A stretch of 64,000 bases of DNA from an uncultured Halomonas sp. (lineage in GTDB: Bacteria; Pseudomonadota; Gammaproteobacteria; Pseudomonadales; Halomonadaceae), in NCBI RefSeq assembly GCF_946887195.1, contig NZ_CAMPKE010000004.1, positions 124,001-188,000 of the forward strand, in the 5' to 3' direction. The translations under genes and the position numbers were made by a program. The notes below the pieces were generated by a model. It did no database searches and was not told the DNA's origin. It was given only the letters and a program-made list of their open reading frames with translations. This document shows positions 1-8,591 of this stretch, in pieces (position 1 is the stretch's first letter; each line of letters starts with the position of its first letter).

Positions 1-69
1 ATGGATGAAGTGCCCGGCTACCGGTAGAATGAACGCTCTCCGATCACCGGCAAGGACCGACATGTTCCG

Positions 70-618
70 ATGAACATCCCCAATATTCTGACACTCGCTC
101 GTATCGTGTTCATCCCGCTGCTGGTGATCCTATTCTATCTGCCGTACGCATGGAGCATGCCGCTCACCGCGGCGCTGTTCGGCCTGGCCGCCCTGACCGA
201 TTGGCTGGATGGCTACCTGGCCCGCCTGTGGGATCAGAGCACGCCCTTCGGCGCCTTTCTCGATCCCGTGGCCGACAAGGTCATGGTCGCGGTCGCCCTG
301 GCACTGCTCATCGAGCGTTTCGATAGCGCCTGGCTGACCCTGCCGGCGCTGGTCATCATCGGTCGTGAAATCGTCATCTCGGCGCTGCGTGAGTGGATGG
401 CCGAGATGGGCAAGCGCGGTAATGTCGCGGTGTCGTGGGTCGGCAAGGTCAAGACCACACTGCAGATGATCGCGCTGCTGTTACTGCTCGGTTCCATGCC
501 GGGTAGCTGGATCGCTCAGATCGGTGTGGTGACGCTTTATGCCGCCGTGGTTCTGACCCTGTGGTCGATGATTCAGTACCTGCGCATGGCCTGGCCGGAG
601 TTGTCCAAATCGATGTGA
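70..618 (+). CDS. pgsA: CDP-diacylglycerol--glycerol-3-phosphate 3-phosphatidyltransferase
   Basis: This enzyme makes phosphatidylglycerophosphate from CDP-diacylglycerol and glycerol-3-phosphate, the committed step to phosphatidylglycerol and cardiolipin, in the inner membrane. The 182-residue protein has the usual length, several hydrophobic helices and the CDP-alcohol phosphotransferase signature D-G-x2-A-R-x8-G-x3-D-x3-D near residues 42-70 (DGYLAR, then GAFLDPVADK). The N-terminus MNIPNILTLARI is typical of PgsA. The tRNA Gly-Cys-Leu cluster directly downstream matches the uvrC-pgsA-glyW-cysT-leuZ arrangement known in gammaproteobacteria, so the DNA left of the start is probably the end of uvrC or the uvrC-pgsA gap. 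That gene could not be recognised in the 69 bases available. Confidence 0.96.
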   Translation: MNIPNILTLARIVFIPLLVILFYLPYAWSMPLTAALFGLAALTDWLDGYLARLWDQSTPFGAFLDPVADKVMVAVALALLIERFDSAWLTLPALVIIGREIVISALREWMAEMGKRGNVAVSWVGKVKTTLQMIALLLLLGSMPGSWIAQIGVVTLYAAVVLTLWSMIQYLRMAWPELSKSM

Positions 619-635
619 CCGAGTGCGATAAGCAA

Positions 636-663
636 TTGACAGTCGCGCACTTCTCTGTAGAAT
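636..663 (+). promoter_or_regulatory. Sigma-70 promoter of the tRNA cluster
   Basis: A perfect -35 TTGACA (636-641) and a -10 TAGAAT (658-663) are separated by 16 bases, followed by a GC-rich discriminator (gcgtcccc) as expected for stringently controlled stable-RNA promoters. It lies 15 bases before the first tRNA and just after the pgsA stop, so the tRNAs need not depend on pgsA transcription. Confidence 0.85.
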
Positions 664-678
664 GCGTCCCCGAGTCGA

Positions 679-753
679 GCGGGAATAGCTCAGTGGTAGA
701 GCACAACCTTGCCAAGGTTGGGGTCGCGAGTTCGAATCTCGTTTCCCGCTCCA
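679..753 (+). tRNA. tRNA-Gly (GCC)
   Basis: A full cloverleaf can be read: acceptor stem GCGGGAA pairs with TTCCCGC, the anticodon loop is TTGCCAA giving GCC, the T-arm contains GTTCGAATC, and CCA is encoded. It is the first gene of the three-tRNA cluster. Confidence 0.97.
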
Positions 754-776
754 ATGTTTCGTATCACGACTCTTGA

Positions 777-850
777 GGCTGGATGGCAGAGTGGTTATGC
801 AGCGGACTGCAACTCCGTGTACGCCGGTTCGATTCCGACTCCAGCCTCCA
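777..850 (+). tRNA. tRNA-Cys (GCA)
   Basis: The acceptor stem GGCTGGA pairs with TCCAGCC. The anticodon loop contains GCA (ACTGCAA), the T-arm has GGTTCGATTCC, and CCA is encoded. It lies 23 bases after the tRNA-Gly gene. Confidence 0.97.
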
Positions 851-886
851 TATTCCTCTCTGGCCTGACCGGCTGACCGAATTCCC

Positions 887-973
887 GCCCGGATGGCGAA
901 ATTGGTAGACGCAAGGGACTTAAAATCCCTCGGTGGCAACACCGTGCCGGTTCGATTCCGGCTCCGGGCACCA
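887..973 (+). tRNA. tRNA-Leu (TAA)
   Basis: This 87-base tRNA has a long variable arm typical of leucine tRNAs (TCGGTGGCAACACCGT). The acceptor stem GCCCGGA pairs with TCCGGGC, the anticodon loop CTTAAAA gives TAA, and CCA is encoded. It is the last tRNA of the cluster. Confidence 0.97.
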
Positions 974-1016
974 TCGTCGCCAGGCGGCGTATATTACAGA
1001 TCAAGGCCCATCGCCG

Positions 1017-2207
1017 ATGTCACTGTTGCGTCTGCGCGATCCTTACTTCAATTATCACCATCGCCACCGCCTCCATGTGCTGCGCACCAGTCTCGCGCTG
1101 GCCGTCACGTTCGCCATCATTCAGCTATTTCAGATCCCTCACAGTAGCTGGGCGCTGGTCAGCACGCTGATCGTCATGGGCAATCTGCCGCACATCGGCG
1201 GCGTGCTGGACAAGGGCAGTCAGCGCCTGCTGGGTACGGTGCTTGGCGCGACCTGGGGAATCATACTGATGCTGATTCCCGACCCGCCGGCCGGCATCAT
1301 CCCCGCCTGGGTGCTGATCAGCATCGCCATCGCCACCTACGCGACCTTCGCCACCCGGCATGGCTACAGCGCGTTGATGTTCGGCATTTCGCTGCTACTC
1401 GTCGTCGGCAGCGGCGATCACGATCTGACCATCGCCCTATGGCGCGCCTTCAACGTATTGCTCGGCACGCTGGTGGGCATGCTGGTGACGATTGCGGTAT
1501 TGCCCCAGAAAGCCACCGATCTGTTGCGTTTTCTGCTTGCCGACAATCTCGACAAGCTCGCCCGCCTCTATCACGCCCATACCCGAGCCAGCGCCGCTAG
1601 CGACATCGACACCCGGGAACTGCTCAAGACCACCACGCAGCAACTCGTCAAGCAGCGCGGGCTGGTCGATGCCATTCACAGCGAGCGGCGGCTGCGCCGC
1701 AACGAACTCGACGACTTGATCTCGCTACAGCGACGCATGCTCTCCACCGTCGAATTGCTGCTTGAGACACACTGGGCGACCCGCGCCGGCCATGATCGTA
1801 TCGAAGCCATGCAGGGACTGCGCGATGAGCAGCATCATCTGGCGCGCGTGCTGGGAACACTGGCCTTCCAGGTACGCACCGGGCAGCCTATCGATGTGAA
1901 GGTGGGTCGTTTCGATCTACAGAGCTATGCCGACCAGGCCACCACTGCACGCGCCGAAGACGGGCGTGCGCTATTCAGCCCCAGCGGTTATTTGTGGCTC
2001 AATCGTGAGTTGGCACGCCAGGCCAGCGAGCTCAGCGTTCGCCTGGGCAGCCTGCGCCGACTACCCAGCAAGCGGCTGAGGCGTCGCGCCAGTCGCCATA
2101 CGCTGATCAGTGACGCACGCCGCCTGGTCACCGGCAATCCTGAGCATGGAAAACAAGGGCGGAACAATCAAACGGAAAGCGATAACGATGATTCGCAGCG
2201 ATCATGA
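1017..2207 (+). CDS. FUSC-family inner-membrane protein (aromatic-acid exporter-like)
   Basis: The 396-residue protein has about six hydrophobic segments in its first 165 residues (including IPHSSWALVSTLIVMGNLP and a W-x-R-F/A-x-N-x-L-x-G block near residue 140) followed by a long hydrophilic, helix-rich C-terminal half. This matches the FUSC/YccS/AaeB group of putative efflux proteins. The ATG at 1017 was chosen because longer open reading runs back into tRNA-Leu; AAGG lies ten bases upstream. Its end overlaps the nadB start by 20 bases, so the two may be cotranscribed. The substrate is unknown. Confidence 0.75.
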   Translation: MSLLRLRDPYFNYHHRHRLHVLRTSLALAVTFAIIQLFQIPHSSWALVSTLIVMGNLPHIGGVLDKGSQRLLGTVLGATWGIILMLIPDPPAGIIPAWVLISIAIATYATFATRHGYSALMFGISLLLVVGSGDHDLTIALWRAFNVLLGTLVGMLVTIAVLPQKATDLLRFLLADNLDKLARLYHAHTRASAASDIDTRELLKTTTQQLVKQRGLVDAIHSERRLRRNELDDLISLQRRMLSTVELLLETHWATRAGHDRIEAMQGLRDEQHHLARVLGTLAFQVRTGQPIDVKVGRFDLQSYADQATTARAEDGRALFSPSGYLWLNRELARQASELSVRLGSLRRLPSKRLRRRASRHTLISDARRLVTGNPEHGKQGRNNQTESDNDDSQRS

Positions 2208-3771
2208 CGTTCTGATCATTGGCGGCGGTGTCGCCGGGCTGGCGCTTGCGCTGGAACTCGCCGGGCATCGCTCGGTGACGTTGCTGCGCCCGGCGCAGGA
2301 CGCTATCGGCGCCAGCCGTTGGGCCCAGGGCGGCATCGCCGCGGTATTGGCACCCCACGACGCCATCGAGGACCATGTCCAGGACACGCTGATTGCCGGC
2401 GATGGCCTATGCGACGAGGCCGCGGTGCGTTTCACCGTCGAAAACGGCCGCGATGCCATCGATTGGCTGATCGCCCTCGGCGTGCCGTTCACGCCGGATG
2501 CCACGCCCGACGCGCCCTTCCCGTTTCATCTGACCCGCGAAGGCGGCCACGGCGCACGCCGCATCATCCATGCGGCGGATGCCACCGGCCAGGCGCTGAT
2601 CGACACGCTGATCGGGCACGCGAAGCGCCATCCCGGCATCCAGTTGATCGGCGATCTACAGGCCATCGAGTTGCTACGCGATGAAAACGGCCATTGTCGC
2701 GGCGCACTGTGCCTCGATGCCGACGACCGACCGCGCATGCTCGTGGCACACGACACCGTCCTGGCCACCGGCGGCGCCAGTGGCCTCTATCGGCATACCA
2801 CCAGTCCGGCACCGGCCTGCGGCGAAGGCATGGCGATGGCCGCCGCGCTCGGCGCCACGCTCAAGAATCTGGAGTTTCAGCAGTTTCATCCCACCTGCCT
2901 CTATGATCCCACCGGCACCCCGTTTCTGATCAGCGAGGCGGTACGCGGCGAAGGTGGCATCCTCCGCGATACTCAGGGGCGGCGCTTCATGCCCGATTAC
3001 GATGCGCGCGCCGAACTGGCGCCTCGCGATATCGTCGCGCGCGCGATCCATGCCGAAATGCTGCGTGCAGGCAGCCCCAGCGTCCTGCTCGACGTTACCC
3101 ATCTCGAAGCGTCATCGATACGTGAGCATTTTCCGACCATCCATGCCCACTGCCTATCGCGCGGCCTGGATATCACCCGCCAGCCGATCCCAGTGGTGCC
3201 CGCCGCTCACTATAGTTGCGGTGGTGTCGCGACCGATCATCATGGTGCCAGCGATGTGCCGCATCTCTATGCGATAGGCGAGGTCGCCTATACCGGCCTG
3301 CATGGCGCCAATCGCATGGCCAGCAATTCATTGCTCGAGTGTCTGGTGTATGCGCGCGCCGCCGCTCAGGCGCTACGCCTCCCGCTGGATGAGAGTCATG
3401 CCGAATTGCTTGTTCCCGAGCTTGCCTCGAACTCGGCGAATCAGGCGCAAGCGACGGCTGGCGATGTCGATCGGGCATTGATGGCATTGCGCCAAATCAT
3501 GAGCGATAGCGCGGGAATCGTGCGTAGCGATGCGGGGCTCGCCGCTGGAAGGCAGGCATTGAGCCGTTTGCGAGTCGAGAATGCATCGCTATGGCTCGAT
3601 CCTGTACCGACACCGGCGCTGATCAGGCTGCGCCACTCGCTACGACTCGCCGAGTTGGTGATCGCCGCCGCCGCCGAGCGTCGCGAATCGCGGGGTTTGC
3701 ATTTCAACCAGGACTGCCCCAGTCATGCCGATATAGCGCCACAACCGTCCTGCGTATCACTGCGTCGGTGA
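2188..3771 (+). CDS. nadB: L-aspartate oxidase
   Basis: NadB oxidises L-aspartate to iminoaspartate, the first step of de novo NAD synthesis, using FAD. The 527-residue protein begins with the dinucleotide-binding motif GGGVAGLALA. It then shows S-R-W-A-Q-GGIAA, the substrate-site segment REGGHGARRIIH, the QFHPT motif and the C-terminal FAD loop GANRMASNSLLE. These features distinguish NadB from the related SdhA family mainly by context and length. The ATG at 2188 places the FAD motif near residue 11, as usual. It ends tail-to-tail with ygfX, the two coding regions overlapping by 15 bases. Proximity of nadB to sdhE is known from other gammaproteobacteria. Confidence 0.96.
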   Translation: MIRSDHDVLIIGGGVAGLALALELAGHRSVTLLRPAQDAIGASRWAQGGIAAVLAPHDAIEDHVQDTLIAGDGLCDEAAVRFTVENGRDAIDWLIALGVPFTPDATPDAPFPFHLTREGGHGARRIIHAADATGQALIDTLIGHAKRHPGIQLIGDLQAIELLRDENGHCRGALCLDADDRPRMLVAHDTVLATGGASGLYRHTTSPAPACGEGMAMAAALGATLKNLEFQQFHPTCLYDPTGTPFLISEAVRGEGGILRDTQGRRFMPDYDARAELAPRDIVARAIHAEMLRAGSPSVLLDVTHLEASSIREHFPTIHAHCLSRGLDITRQPIPVVPAAHYSCGGVATDHHGASDVPHLYAIGEVAYTGLHGANRMASNSLLECLVYARAAAQALRLPLDESHAELLVPELASNSANQAQATAGDVDRALMALRQIMSDSAGIVRSDAGLAAGRQALSRLRVENASLWLDPVPTPALIRLRHSLRLAELVIAAAAERRESRGLHFNQDCPSHADIAPQPSCVSLRR

Positions 3772-4161
3772 CGACCATAGCAGCACGCGCCGAAGCGCCC
3801 GGCGCTCGTCCCGGCTCGCGCTATCCGGCCACAGCCAGTGCCGCCGGCCGGCGACATGCAGGCCAATCAACCAGGGGCCGAGATAATCGCAGCGCAGCAT
3901 CACGGGGCGCCATTCGCCGCCGTACGATTGCTGCCAACCACCCTCGATGCCAGGCACCCAACGCAGTTGCCACGAGCCGGCCAAGCGCCGCCCCCGCCAT
4001 TCATACGACAATACGCCGCCCGACACGAGAACCGCCACGGCGGTAAGCCATGGCGGTCCGTAACACGCCAGCGTCACACCGGTGGCCAGCCCAAGCGACA
4101 TAGCCAGCATCAGCGCCAGCCTAGAGGGTGCGATACTGATCGTTACCGGTTGTTTCAGCAT
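3757..4161 (-). CDS. ygfX: YgfX (CptA)-like membrane protein
   Basis: The 134-residue protein has two adjacent hydrophobic helices (about residues 14-48) and a tryptophan-rich soluble tail ending in DERRALRRVLLW. This is the architecture of YgfX, the inner-membrane partner of SdhE, described in some enterobacteria as affecting the cytoskeleton or as a toxin. The assignment rests on layout and on position directly after sdhE. The start overlaps sdhE by 41 bases. An internal ATG at 4110 would remove the overlap but would cut into the first helix. Confidence 0.65.
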   Translation of the reverse strand: MLKQPVTISIAPSRLALMLAMSLGLATGVTLACYGPPWLTAVAVLVSGGVLSYEWRGRRLAGSWQLRWVPGIEGGWQQSYGGEWRPVMLRCDYLGPWLIGLHVAGRRHWLWPDSASRDERRALRRVLLWSSPTQ

Positions 4162-4402
4162 ATTCGACGATCATCTTGACGATACGGCGCAGCGCCGCAT
4201 CGTGCGGCCATTCGCGGCGCATCAACCACGCGAAAAGATCCTGATCCTCTTCTTCGATCAATGTGCGATAGGCCATCTGGTCGCCCTCGTCGAGTGCGCC
4301 GTAACGATGCTCGAGAAACGGGATCAATAGCAGGTCGAGTTCCCACATGCCGCGGCGGGAGTGCCAGTACAGGCGCTTGAGAGTGGTGTCTTCGCTCACC
4401 AT
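4121..4402 (-). CDS. sdhE: Succinate dehydrogenase FAD assembly factor
   Basis: SdhE promotes covalent attachment of FAD to SdhA (and FrdA). The 93-residue protein carries the diagnostic RGMWELD (RGxxE) motif near residues 17-23 and the C-terminal acidic/hydrophobic segment E-E-D-Q-D-L-F-A-W-L. It is the first gene of an sdhE-ygfX pair, divergent from ihfB and facing nadB, another FAD enzyme of the same superfamily as SdhA. Its promoter must lie in the 206-base gap before ihfB. Confidence 0.92.
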   Translation of the reverse strand: MVSEDTTLKRLYWHSRRGMWELDLLLIPFLEHRYGALDEGDQMAYRTLIEEEDQDLFAWLMRREWPHDAALRRIVKMIVEYAETTGNDQYRTL

Positions 4403-4608
4403 GGGCCTCGAAAGTCACTGAATGAAAGATCGCGGCAGTATACCCGAGGCTTATCCCCCACGACATGCATGGCATGAATCGCACAAAACCGCTGCCTTTT
4501 GCATGGTAAGCTAGTGCGTTGTTTTCTCACGGTTTGGGCAGTATGCTGAACAAAACAACAAGACCTTGGCGCCTGCCGTCCGCAGGCCATGCCGCACGGA
4601 GATATCCG

Positions 4609-4905
4609 ATGACCAAATCCGAGTTGATCGAACAGATCGCCATGCGCCAGCCGGAGCTGTCGATCAAGGAAGTCGAGGCCGCGGTACGTATCATTCTCGA
4701 CGACATCACCGATGCCCTGGCCGACGGCGGTCGTGTCGAGATACGCGGTTTCGGCAGTTTCTCGCTGCATTACCGCGAGCCACGCCTGGGCCGCAATCCG
4801 AAAACCGGCGATCCGGTCGATCTGAATGGCAAGTTCGTGCCACACTTCAAGCCGGGCAAGGAATTGCGCGAGCAGGTCAATGCCAGCCGAGCGCTGGGTT
4901 ACTGA
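4609..4905 (+). CDS. ihfB: Integration host factor subunit beta
   Basis: IhfB with IhfA bends DNA at specific sites. The 98-residue protein has the HU/IHF core, with RGFGSFSL and the arm region [10 protein letters not shown]. The start [10 protein letters not shown] at 4609 is canonical and is preceded by a GGAG-type ribosome site about ten bases upstream; the longer open frame begins inside the leader. In many gammaproteobacteria ihfB follows rpsA. Here rpsA is absent and sdhE diverges instead, so the gene needs its own promoter in 4403-4608. Confidence 0.96.
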   Translation: MTKSELIEQIAMRQPELSIKEVEAAVRIILDDITDALADGGRVEIRGFGSFSLHYREPRLGRNPKTGDPVDLNGKFVPHFKPGKELREQVNASRALGY

Positions 4906-4941
4906 CCGCTCGCCACTGAATTCGAAAAGGAAACCGTTACT

Positions 4942-5247
4942 ATGCGTTGGCTCAAAGGTCTGCTGCTGGCCATCATCCTGTTGGTGGTACTGTTGCTCGG
5001 CATTCTCTTCGCCGTCAACAATCAGCAGGCACTGCCATTGAACCTGATCTGGGTGGAATTGCCGCCGGCGTCGTTGTCGCTCTGGTTGCTCATCGCCCTG
5101 GCTTGCGGCGTGATCCTGGGCATGCTGGCGATGACCGGCGTCTACCTGCGCCTGCGCACACTGCTGACTCGAGCCCAGCGGCACAATCAACAACAGCGCA
5201 AGGAACTGGATCGTCTACGCATTCAGGAGTTCAAGGAAAGCCCCTAG
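4942..5247 (+). CDS. lapA: Lipopolysaccharide assembly protein A domain protein
   Basis: The 101-residue protein has two transmembrane helices (about residues 3-25 and 44-66) followed by a short charged coiled tail. This is the LapA/DUF1049 layout. LapA acts with LapB in the inner membrane to control LpxC turnover by FtsH. A strong AAGGAAA site precedes the ATG. The stop codon touches the lapB start, so translation is probably coupled. Confidence 0.9.
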   Translation: MRWLKGLLLAIILLVVLLLGILFAVNNQQALPLNLIWVELPPASLSLWLLIALACGVILGMLAMTGVYLRLRTLLTRAQRHNQQQRKELDRLRIQEFKESP

Positions 5248-6429
5248 ATGCCCGATCTGCTGCTGCTGGCCCTGTTGTTGGCGGCAATCGCCATCGGTTG
5301 GTGGCTGGGCCGTCGTGAACAGGAGCGCGCTCGCGACCGCTCTCGGCACTCCACTCTCTCGCGCGATTATTTCGTCGGCCTCAATTACCTGCTCAACGAG
5401 CAGCCGGATCGTGCTATCGAGACCTTCGTGCAGGCCATCGAGGTCAATAGCGATACCATCGAGACCCACATCGCGCTCGGCAATCTGTTTCGCTCACGCG
5501 GTGAAGCCGATCGCGCGGTAAAGATTCATCAGAATCTTCTCGCCCGCCCGACCCTGTCGACCGGCCAGAGCGATCAGGTCCAGCTCGAGCTGTCGCGAGA
5601 CTTCCTGCACCTTGGCCTGCTCGATCGCGCTGAACGGCTGCTGCAGCAATTGATGCGCGACACCGCCGACGATGGCATGCGCCAATCGGCCAAGCGCCTG
5701 CTGGTCGATCTGTTCGAGCGTGAGCGGGAATGGCAATCCGCGCTCGATGTCGCGCTCCCGCAACTGATCCGCCAGGACGAAAGCGTACGCCGTGCCGCCA
5801 CTCACTGGTTATGCGAGTTGGCTAGCCTGGAGCTGCGATCCGCCAGCCCTTCGCTGGCGCGCAAGCGCTTACGCCAGGCGCTGACCACCGATGAGCATTG
5901 CGTACGAGCCAACTGGCTGCTCGCCGAAATCGAGCGTGAGGCCGGAAACTACAAGGCCGAGATTCGCCTGCTGCGACGCATTCCCGAACAGGACCGAGCC
6001 TTTACACCGATCATCCTCGAACCGCTGCGGGCCGCCTTCCTCAAGCTCGAAGACGAGAATGGCCTGGAGCGCTGCCTGCACCAGTTGATCGATGCCACGC
6101 CCCACATCAGCGCCGTGATCATGCTGGCACAGCTATTGGAGCGCCGCGAAGGAAGCGCGGCAGCCGCCGCTTTCGTGGGCAAGCAGTTGGCAACCACACC
6201 TAGCCTGCGCGGCATCGACTACCTGATCAACCTCTACCTGGACGATGCCGAGCCGGATCAGCACGAGCGCATCGCCCTGCTCAAGCAACATAGCGGCACG
6301 CTATTGGAAGCCCAGCCACGCTTTCGCTGCCAGCGCTGTGGGTTCTCCGGTGCCCAATTGCACTGGCAATGCCCGCGTTGCCGTAGCTGGGGTGCCACCA
6401 AGCCGATCACCGGCTTGGAGGGCGAGTAA
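5248..6429 (+). CDS. lapB: Lipopolysaccharide assembly protein B (TPR protein)
   Basis: LapB adapts LpxC to FtsH and so limits lipid A synthesis. The 393-residue protein has one N-terminal transmembrane helix, a series of tetratricopeptide repeats (the first near DYFVGLNYLLNEQPDRAIE) and a C-terminal rubredoxin-like metal site with paired cysteines, CQRCGFSG and CPRC. Length and domain order match E. coli LapB/YciM. It starts immediately after the lapA stop and ends one base before the end of the convergent pyrF. Confidence 0.95.
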   Translation: MPDLLLLALLLAAIAIGWWLGRREQERARDRSRHSTLSRDYFVGLNYLLNEQPDRAIETFVQAIEVNSDTIETHIALGNLFRSRGEADRAVKIHQNLLARPTLSTGQSDQVQLELSRDFLHLGLLDRAERLLQQLMRDTADDGMRQSAKRLLVDLFEREREWQSALDVALPQLIRQDESVRRAATHWLCELASLELRSASPSLARKRLRQALTTDEHCVRANWLLAEIEREAGNYKAEIRLLRRIPEQDRAFTPIILEPLRAAFLKLEDENGLERCLHQLIDATPHISAVIMLAQLLERREGSAAAAAFVGKQLATTPSLRGIDYLINLYLDDAEPDQHERIALLKQHSGTLLEAQPRFRCQRCGFSGAQLHWQCPRCRSWGATKPITGLEGE

Positions 6430-6430
6430 C

Positions 6431-7135
6431 CTAGTAGCCAGCCAATTCGCGCTCGATAGCCTCCAGCGCGATCATCGGCTCGTCGGCCTGGGTTATCGGC
6501 CGACCAATCACCAGATGCGTACTGCCGGCGGCCATGGCAGCCGCCGGTGTCAGCACGCGGCGCTGATCGCCATCGGCGGCGAACGCCGGGCGGATTCCCG
6601 GTGTGACCTTGAGAAAGCTCTCGCCGTACAGATCGCGCAAGCGCGCCGACTCGTGCGCCGAACAGACCACCCCGGCCATGCCACTCGCCTGGGCCAGGCG
6701 CGCCAATCGCTCGACCTGCTCCCGCGGCTCGACATCCAGGCCGATCTCGGCCAGATCCGCCCTTTCCATGCTGGTCAGCACCGTCACGGCGATCAAATGG
6801 GTATGCAGATCATGCTGCTTGAGGCGCTCGCTCGCGGCTTCCATCATGCGCCGCCCGCCCCCCGCGTGCACATTGACCATCCATACGCCCTGCTCGGCTG
6901 CCGCCTGAACCGCACCCGCCACGGTGTTGGGAATATCGTGGAACTTGAGATCCAGGAACACCTCGAAACCGCGACCGTGCAAGGCGTCGAGCACATCCGG
7001 TCCGCTGCGGGTGAATAGCTCCTTACCTACCTTGACTCGGCATCGACGGGGATCGAGGCGATCGGCCATGCACAAGGCCGCATCCAGCGACGGATAATCG
7101 AGAGCGATGATAAGTGGCGATTCAGGCGAGGACAT
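6431..7135 (-). CDS. pyrF: Orotidine 5'-phosphate decarboxylase
   Basis: PyrF converts OMP to UMP, the last step of de novo pyrimidine synthesis. The 234-residue protein shows the catalytic D-x-K-x-x-D array in [11 protein letters not shown], the N-terminal IIALDYP strand and the C-terminal phosphate loop segment V-I-G-R-P-I-T. In E. coli pyrF follows lapB on the same strand. Here it is inverted and converges on lapB with a single intervening base. Confidence 0.97.
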   Translation of the reverse strand: MSSPESPLIIALDYPSLDAALCMADRLDPRRCRVKVGKELFTRSGPDVLDALHGRGFEVFLDLKFHDIPNTVAGAVQAAAEQGVWMVNVHAGGGRRMMEAASERLKQHDLHTHLIAVTVLTSMERADLAEIGLDVEPREQVERLARLAQASGMAGVVCSAHESARLRDLYGESFLKVTPGIRPAFAADGDQRRVLTPAAAMAAGSTHLVIGRPITQADEPMIALEAIERELAGY

Positions 7136-7355
7136 GGCAGCTCCCGTGGCTGATTTTTCGTCAGTATATCAGCCCACCTTCATACCTGAATCCCTTCATG
7201 CCGCAATGAGACGCCAGCGTGTAAGCGATATCCACGGCCACAATGCGTCAATTTCCTACACGATCTATCGGCAATCTCGCTACCCGGCGGCCGCTTTTTT
7301 GCTCTAGGGTGAAACGGTCTGTAACAGAACCACCTCTAAACAGTAAGGAATCGTG

Positions 7356-7622
7356 ATGAGAACACTCTTGAAGACGCTGGCACTCAGCCTGTTGCTCGGC
7401 ATCGCTTCATTGGCAATGGCTCAGGAAGCGAGCAGCGTGAATATCAACACTGCCGATGTGCAGACGCTCGCCCAACTCCCCGGAATCGGCAATACCAAGG
7501 CCGAGGCCATCGTTGCCGATCGCGCTGCCAACGGCCCCTTTGACAGCGCCGACGATCTCGACCGGGTCAACGGTATCGGCGCCGCCACCATCGACGGGCT
7601 ACGGGATCGCATCGAGTTCTAG
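7356..7622 (+). CDS. ComEA-like helix-hairpin-helix DNA-binding protein
   Basis: The 88-residue protein has a signal peptide ending near AMA-QE and a tandem helix-hairpin-helix domain (VNINTAD, LPGIGNTKAEAIV, VNGIGAATIDGL). This is typical of small ComEA-type periplasmic proteins that bind DNA during uptake. An upstream in-frame GTG at 7353 is possible, but the AAGGAA site is better spaced for the ATG at 7356. The gene is alone, convergent with the next one. No other competence gene is nearby, so the role in transformation is inferred. Confidence 0.88.
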   Translation: MRTLLKTLALSLLLGIASLAMAQEASSVNINTADVQTLAQLPGIGNTKAEAIVADRAANGPFDSADDLDRVNGIGAATIDGLRDRIEF

Positions 7623-7631
7623 GCATGTCGA

Positions 7632-7657
7632 CGAAGGCGTGTCACGGCACGCCTTCG
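7632..7657. terminator. Hairpin between convergent genes
   Basis: A perfect 10-base-pair stem CGAAGGCGTG/CACGCCTTCG with a 6-base loop lies between the ends of the ComEA-like gene and the SDR gene. No T-tract follows on either strand, so it may stabilise 3' ends rather than terminate strongly. Confidence 0.4.
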
Positions 7658-7663
7658 AAACGC

Positions 7664-8425
7664 TCAAATACGCAGCCCTCCATCGCACTCGATCACCCGG
7701 CCGCTGAAGTAATCGTTCTCGAAAATGAAACGTACGCTATCGGCGATATTGTCCGGCTGGCCGAGATGTCCCAGCGGAATGCCTTTGACGAGCTTTTCGA
7801 GGATTTCGGGACGCATCGAAGCGGTCATTTCCGTTTCGATGAAACCCGGGGCCACGGCCCCGACACGGATGTTTTGGCGCGCCAGTTCCTTCGCCCAGGT
7901 AACGGTGAGCGCGACCACCCCGGCCTTGGCCGCCGCATAATTGCTCTGCCCCATGTTGCCGGCCCGCGAAATGCTGGAGATGTTGACGATCACGCCCGCG
8001 TTTCCCGCCTCGATCATCTGGCTGGCTGCCTCGCGGCCACACAGGAACACCCCGGTCAGATTGACATTCATCACCTGCTGCCAATCGGCAAGCGGCATGA
8101 CTTTCTCTATTTTGCGGTCCTTGGCCTTGATCAATAATGCATCACGCGTGATACCGGCATTGTTGACCAAGCCACCGACCGGACCCATCCGCTTGAGGAT
8201 CTCGGCGAAGGCATCGATGACCGATGCCTCGTCGGCCACATCGGCGACGAAAGCCTGAGCGTCGGACCCAGCCGCGACCAGCGCACTGACCGCTCGATCC
8301 AGCGTATCGCCCTCCAGATCGATGAGTGCCAAACGCGCGCCTCGTTCGCCCAGCTTGCGAGCCATCGCCAGCCCTAGGCCACGAGCACCGCCCGTGATCG
8401 CAACGATCGAACCCTGCAATTGCAT
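7664..8425 (-). CDS. Short-chain dehydrogenase/reductase (FabG-like)
   Basis: The 253-residue protein has the cofactor motif TGGARGLGLAMA, NNAGI, and a catalytic Ser (SSIS) with Y-x-A-A-K. These are hallmarks of classical SDR enzymes related to 3-oxoacyl-ACP reductase FabG. The longer frame was rejected because GGGAGA sits just upstream of the ATG at 8425, which gives a normal SDR N-terminus (MQLQGSIVAI). No fatty-acid genes are adjacent, so the substrate is open. Confidence 0.85.
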   Translation of the reverse strand: MQLQGSIVAITGGARGLGLAMARKLGERGARLALIDLEGDTLDRAVSALVAAGSDAQAFVADVADEASVIDAFAEILKRMGPVGGLVNNAGITRDALLIKAKDRKIEKVMPLADWQQVMNVNLTGVFLCGREAASQMIEAGNAGVIVNISSISRAGNMGQSNYAAAKAGVVALTVTWAKELARQNIRVGAVAPGFIETEMTASMRPEILEKLVKGIPLGHLGQPDNIADSVRFIFENDYFSGRVIECDGGLRI

Positions 8426-8591
8426 ACGTATCTCCCCCAATGGCATTGTGCAGTGCAATATAACGAACATAGCATCTCGGTCGATACTGGACCATCGATG
8501 CATGAGAGCAGCATGCAAACGCCGTGCAAACCTTGCATTTTCCGCCTACAGCCACCATCTCGTGCAGGTAACGTCGCGATCCGGAGTCATC

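Noticed and set aside
1..69. End of uvrC at the left edge
   Set aside because: Synteny predicts it, but the two possible short frames (ending at 27 and 72) are too short to recognise.
449..1004. Several short minus-strand frames over the tRNA cluster
   Set aside because: They are antisense to tRNA genes; translated tRNA complements produce the typical false peptides (GIEPA, RDSNSRP).
4396..5193. Open frame of 265 codons opposite ihfB and lapA
   Set aside because: Glutamine-rich low-complexity translation across two certain genes.
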